This document shows positions 62,564 through 64,000 of a stretch of DNA of 64,000 bases, piece after piece (the stretch's first letter is position 1; every line of letters begins with the position of its first letter). Location: NCBI GenBank assembly GCA_958496175.1, contig OY292278.1, positions 20,212,001 to 20,276,000 of the forward strand, given 5' to 3'. The stretch is from Sisyra terminalis (Eukaryota; Arthropoda; Insecta; Neuroptera; Sisyridae). Position numbers and translations under genes: made by a program. The notes under the pieces were generated by a model that was given only the letters and a program-made list of their open reading frames with translations, made no database searches and was not told the origin of the DNA.

Positions 62564-63338
62564 GTAATTTATAGCATAGATAAGCAAATTCTTTGAATTT
62601 TTATATTGTTGCCATCAATTTGTTTATTTCATATGATTTTAATGCATGCATGGCATGCATGTATGTATGCCTATGTAACCAACTAGGTAAAATGTATTTT
62701 ATATCTCGAATTATTATTAAAGGCAATTTTAATTTTTTTTCTTACAACTGGCACATCCTTTATTTACCAATAAAGAATTTTATTGGTAAATAATCTATCA
62801 AATTAATACCAGAAAACTACAAAAATTGATTTTTAAAGCAAAGTACTTAATATTTGCTTTTAGTTATCTTACTAAGTCCACAAGTTAATAATGCTTGAGT
62901 AAACGAGGTTCAATGAAATAGTTGGAATCATTAATTGTAATCTATCTTTTTTAATATTTAAACATTTTGGAAAATCCAATAAAATATTTAACAATTGAAG
63001 TGGAATTTTTAAGGTTTTTTGAATAGTCATTTTTTTATTTATTTTTATATATAAAAACTTTAATAAAACGGTTTAATATAAAATGTTAAATATTTATAAA
63101 TTCTAGACCAAAATGTCGTTTAAAAAACGTAATTTTGTTAAAAACAAATACATCACAAAAAAGGCACTTCTATGTTTATCATTGAAAAAAGAAGCTAAGT
63201 ACAAATCTCTTACCTTTTTCAATCTCTACCTAATTGTACAATACTCAAAGAAATAAATCTATAAAATTGTTTTTTTTTTTTTTTTGATATGAGAAGCGAA
63301 AGATTTGGATTCGTTTAAAATAAAAATATATTTTTATC

Positions 63339-63480
63339 TCACGGCTTGTACGTTTGCATAAGCTCGTCAAAGCAATCCTTGAGGTCAAGTTGGTCGAGAT
63401 AATCCACCTGGTCTGTAATCATGCCGCTGCCACTTCCGGCTCCGGTTGGAACATGCTGTACACTTCCCACGGCCATGTAA
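63339..63480 (-). CDS. Terminal coding exon of an unidentified gene
   Basis: On the minus strand an acceptor (ttttgcacag) at 63481-63482 opens a 46-codon frame ending TGA at 63339-63341. The product segment has a Gly/Ser-rich part (TGAGSGSGM) and ends with an acidic, amphipathic stretch, DQVDYLDQLDLKDCFDELMQ, then TYKP. The exon is far more G+C-rich than its surroundings, as expected of coding sequence. The acidic, leucine-spaced end would suit a protein-interaction or activation helix, but I do not recognise the gene. Upstream exons lie outside the window. The overlapping plus-strand ORF (63446-63760) is a shadow. Confidence 0.55.
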
Positions 63481-64000
63481 CTGTGCAAAACACACCAGAC
63501 ATCCGTTAATCAAGTTTCTTTATACTAATTATTCGATATTAGTGCGAGCATTAAAAATAAATATGGCATTTGAATCTTATGAAAGACATAACAACAGGGC
63601 AGACACACAAACCATAACGACTCGAGCCAAAACAATGCCGAAAACGAACGAGAAACCCAACGAAACCGATAATTTTCAACGAATTTCGAGAAACAGATGT
63701 CTGGTGGTGTCTGCAACTGCTGTTGAATCTTTCAGGAATTGCAGTTGCTTCCAGGATTGAGAAAATAACAACATTTTTCCATTTCAGTTTCCATATTTAT
63801 TTTAAAATTTTTACTAGTTAATTGGGCCATTTATTTTTTTTTGTCCTTCAAATAGTGATAACATTTAATACTGCAATATGTATACGTATAATAACATCAC
63901 ATTTATAAAATTAGTTGAATTAAGCACTTAGTGGATCACATACAATGTTTTTAAATGTATAACATTTACATCTTAACATCTTAAGAGACTGGGTAAAAAG
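63481..64000 (-). other. Probable intron of the unidentified minus-strand gene
   Basis: No further minus-strand exon is visible up to the window edge. ORFs over 63446-63760 on both strands overlap each other and look random. Confidence 0.4.

Larger units (their letters stand above)
55296..63338. other. AT-rich stretch, intergenic or intron of a minus-strand gene
   Basis: Eight kilobases at about 25-30% G+C. I recognise the MITE at 59608-59766, a copy of repeat B at 61252-61505 and hairpins near 62.5 kb. The ORFs present are short and without conserved features. No coding exon is convincing on either strand. Confidence 0.5.

Overview
The window is about 70% A+T eukaryotic DNA from an insect. 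The evidence is an N-terminal exon of Cadherin-N with the arthropod domain order, 50-80 bp GT-AG introns in the small genes, and a repeat fraction of hAT-like elements, MITEs, jockey-like and RTE-like LINEs, tRNA-derived SINEs and a probable Helitron end. The order of insects cannot be fixed from this sequence. Nothing bacterial, viral or CRISPR-like was seen.

Layout. Positions 1-39262 appear to be part of one very large first coding intron of Cadherin-N (CadN), transcribed on the minus strand. The first coding exon is 39263-40685, and a more G+C-rich stretch at 40686-42300 probably holds its 5' UTR and promoter. No further cadherin exon could be found down to position 1, so the intron is at least 39 kb. 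It is AT-rich and repeat-laden, with a few G+C-richer islands (about 9.3, 13.4, 14.5 and 23.1 kb) that are candidate regulatory elements. Positions 42.3-47.8 kb are a repeat-rich interval with nested palindromic elements. Three compact plus-strand genes follow: a 115-residue protein of unknown function (47872-48277), a CFAP20/Bug22-family ciliary protein with a long acidic tail (48392-49443) and an SLC25A44-type mitochondrial carrier (52619-55295, five exons). From 55.3 to 63.3 kb there is AT-rich sequence with a few repeats. A probable terminal coding exon of an unidentified minus-strand gene lies at 63339-63480.

The most interesting signal is a dispersed set of hammerhead-ribozyme-like motifs: nine sites in 64 kb, on both strands. 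Their stem II sequences differ but stay base-paired, stem III is a tiny self-complementary ACGU or ACGCGU, and stem I pairs well in the better copies. Several sit in a ~280 bp inverted-dimer element with 9-12 bp target-site duplications. The architecture matches the minimal type I hammerheads known from Penelope-like retroelements, with one consistent extra base before stem II. Other points of note are a GC-AG intron in the CFAP20 gene, MITEs with perfect 8-bp target duplications, several foldback elements, and small fragments resembling serine-protease exons.
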